Assembly: GCA_046484625.1 (NCBI GenBank)
Contig: JAWOIO010000073.1
Location: 1 to 22,457, forward strand
Source of the DNA: DASUAO01 sp046484625
Lineage (GTDB): Bacteria; Actinomycetota; Acidimicrobiia; IMCC26256; PALSA-555
DNA length: 22,457 nucleotides
Direction of reading: 5' to 3'
Made by a program: the position numbers and the translations under genes. Below the pieces are notes generated by a model, which saw only the letters and a list, made by a program, of their open reading frames with translations, was not told the DNA's origin and did not search any database. Shown here in pieces: positions 22,078 through 22,457 of the stretch. Each line of letters begins with the position of its first letter. The first letter of the stretch is position 1.

Positions 22078-22083
22078 ACGCTA
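22078..22083 (-). promoter_or_regulatory. Leaderless -10 box (TAGCGT) of the quinone oxidoreductase gene
   Basis: On the minus strand TAGCGT is followed by 7 bases and the ATG at 22068-22070, matching the TAnnnT leaderless pattern. It lies in the 26-base gap after the preceding stop codon. Confidence 0.4.
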
Positions 22084-22096
22084 GTGGTCGCCCCTG

Positions 22097-22348
22097 CTAC
22101 TTCTGCGGGTCGATCACGACCTTGCCGATCGCCTTGCGATCGGCAACCGCCGCCATCGCCGCGCCGACCTCGTCGAGCCCGAAGATCTCGGAGACGTGCG
22201 GACGCACAGCGCCGGTGCGCAAGAGCTCGAACAGCTCGGTCAGGTCGCGTGCGCGCTCGCGGGGCGCGTGCTGCGAGATGCCCTGGAGGGTGAACCCGCG
22301 CACGATCGGGCCCTTGAGCAGGATCAGGTTGGCCGGGATCTTGGGCCG
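22097..22348 (-). pseudogene. C-terminal fragment of a second NADPH:quinone oxidoreductase
   Basis: About 83 codons remain, ending at TAG 22097-22099. The protein reads PKIPANLILLKGPIVRGFTL, then NLTELF-type helix residues (RARDLTELFELL), VRPHVSEIF and DRKAIGKVVID, which is the standard C-terminus of quinone oxidoreductase MDR proteins. The upstream two thirds (GroES-like domain and nucleotide-binding loop) are absent. Similarity stops at about 22348, where the sequence turns into something read best on the other strand. The frame stays open to 22414, but those extra residues have no family resemblance. It is either a truncated pseudogene or the result of a misjoined contig end. Confidence 0.8.
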
Positions 22349-22457
22349 CGGCGCAAGGTCACCCTGTTCCGGGGGGTCTACCCCGTCAGCTTCGACGTGA
22401 CCACTTCCGATCACGCGGAGGTCAACCGCGAGGCGGTGGATGAGCTGCTCAGGCGCG
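22349..22457 (+). pseudogene. Fragment resembling the pyruvate kinase C-terminal domain, running off the right edge
   Basis: In the plus frame beginning at 22349 the sequence reads RRKVTLFRGVYPV, then SFDVTTSDHAEVNREAVDEL, then LRR. This matches the start of the pyruvate kinase alpha/beta C-terminal domain, where (R)-x-L-x-L-(W/R)-GV-x-P-V is followed by a short acidic loop and a helix. No start codon, ribosome site or N-terminal pyruvate kinase sequence precedes it; the DNA just to the left belongs to the quinone oxidoreductase fragment on the opposite strand. Only about 36 codons are in the window. The family call rests on one motif and is moderate. Confidence 0.6.

Noticed and set aside
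1..22457. tRNA, rRNA, CRISPR arrays, insertion sequences, attachment sites
   Set aside because: I looked for tRNA-like TTCGANNCC/CCA ends, regularly spaced repeats, transposase motifs and flanking repeats on both strands and saw none that could be supported.

Overview
This window comes from a very GC-rich bacterium, almost certainly an actinobacterium. The evidence is two F420-type luciferase-like monooxygenases, a cyclopropane-synthase-like methyltransferase, a RipA-like NlpC/P60 hydrolase, frequent GTG starts, and several ATG genes whose only visible signal is TAnnnT six to nine bases upstream (leaderless transcription). The mix of lipid/acyl-CoA enzymes and a KstR-like operator would suit an uncultured Acidimicrobiia-type organism, but that placement is inference. 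I saw no rRNA, tRNA, CRISPR array, insertion sequence or phage gene. No gene-free stretch exceeds 300 bases.

Layout. 1-2774 (minus strand): a partial LLM oxidoreductase, a metal-dependent amidohydrolase and a secreted NlpC/P60 peptidase. 2959-4005 (plus): an F420-dependent LLM oxidoreductase. 4035-9151 (minus): a LegB-like sugar-nucleotide dehydratase overlapping a sugar-phosphate nucleotidyltransferase, then a GT2 glycosyltransferase, an unusual exported SecD-like/HEXXH metallopeptidase-like fusion, and an APH-fold phosphotransferase. 9285-13980 (plus): a tightly coupled operon of zinc alcohol dehydrogenase, copper amine oxidase and YtcJ-type amidohydrolase, each joined by a 4-base stop/start overlap. 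14034-15888: a crotonase-family protein diverging from an agmatine deiminase. 16065-17371 (plus): a flavodoxin-like protein and a DUF305 protein. 17417-19107: divergent SAM methyltransferase and spermidine-synthase-like genes. 19187-19533 (plus): two overlapping small membrane-protein genes behind a perfect KstR-type palindrome. 19551-22348 (minus): DHRS12-like SDR, SRPBCC protein, quinone oxidoreductase, and the C-terminal part of a second quinone oxidoreductase. At about 22349 the sequence changes abruptly to a plus-strand fragment resembling the C-terminal domain of pyruvate kinase.

How they fit together. The amine oxidase operon plausibly converts an amide or amine through an aldehyde to an alcohol or acid. 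The agmatine deiminase and spermidine-synthase-like genes nearby also suggest polyamine or amine metabolism, but no substrate can be read from sequence. The 6.6-9.15 kb block looks like activation and modification of a nucleotide sugar for a glycan. The most unusual items are the SecD-like/metallopeptidase fusion, the KstR-box microprotein pair, the widespread leaderless-promoter signature, and the chimeric junction at the right end.
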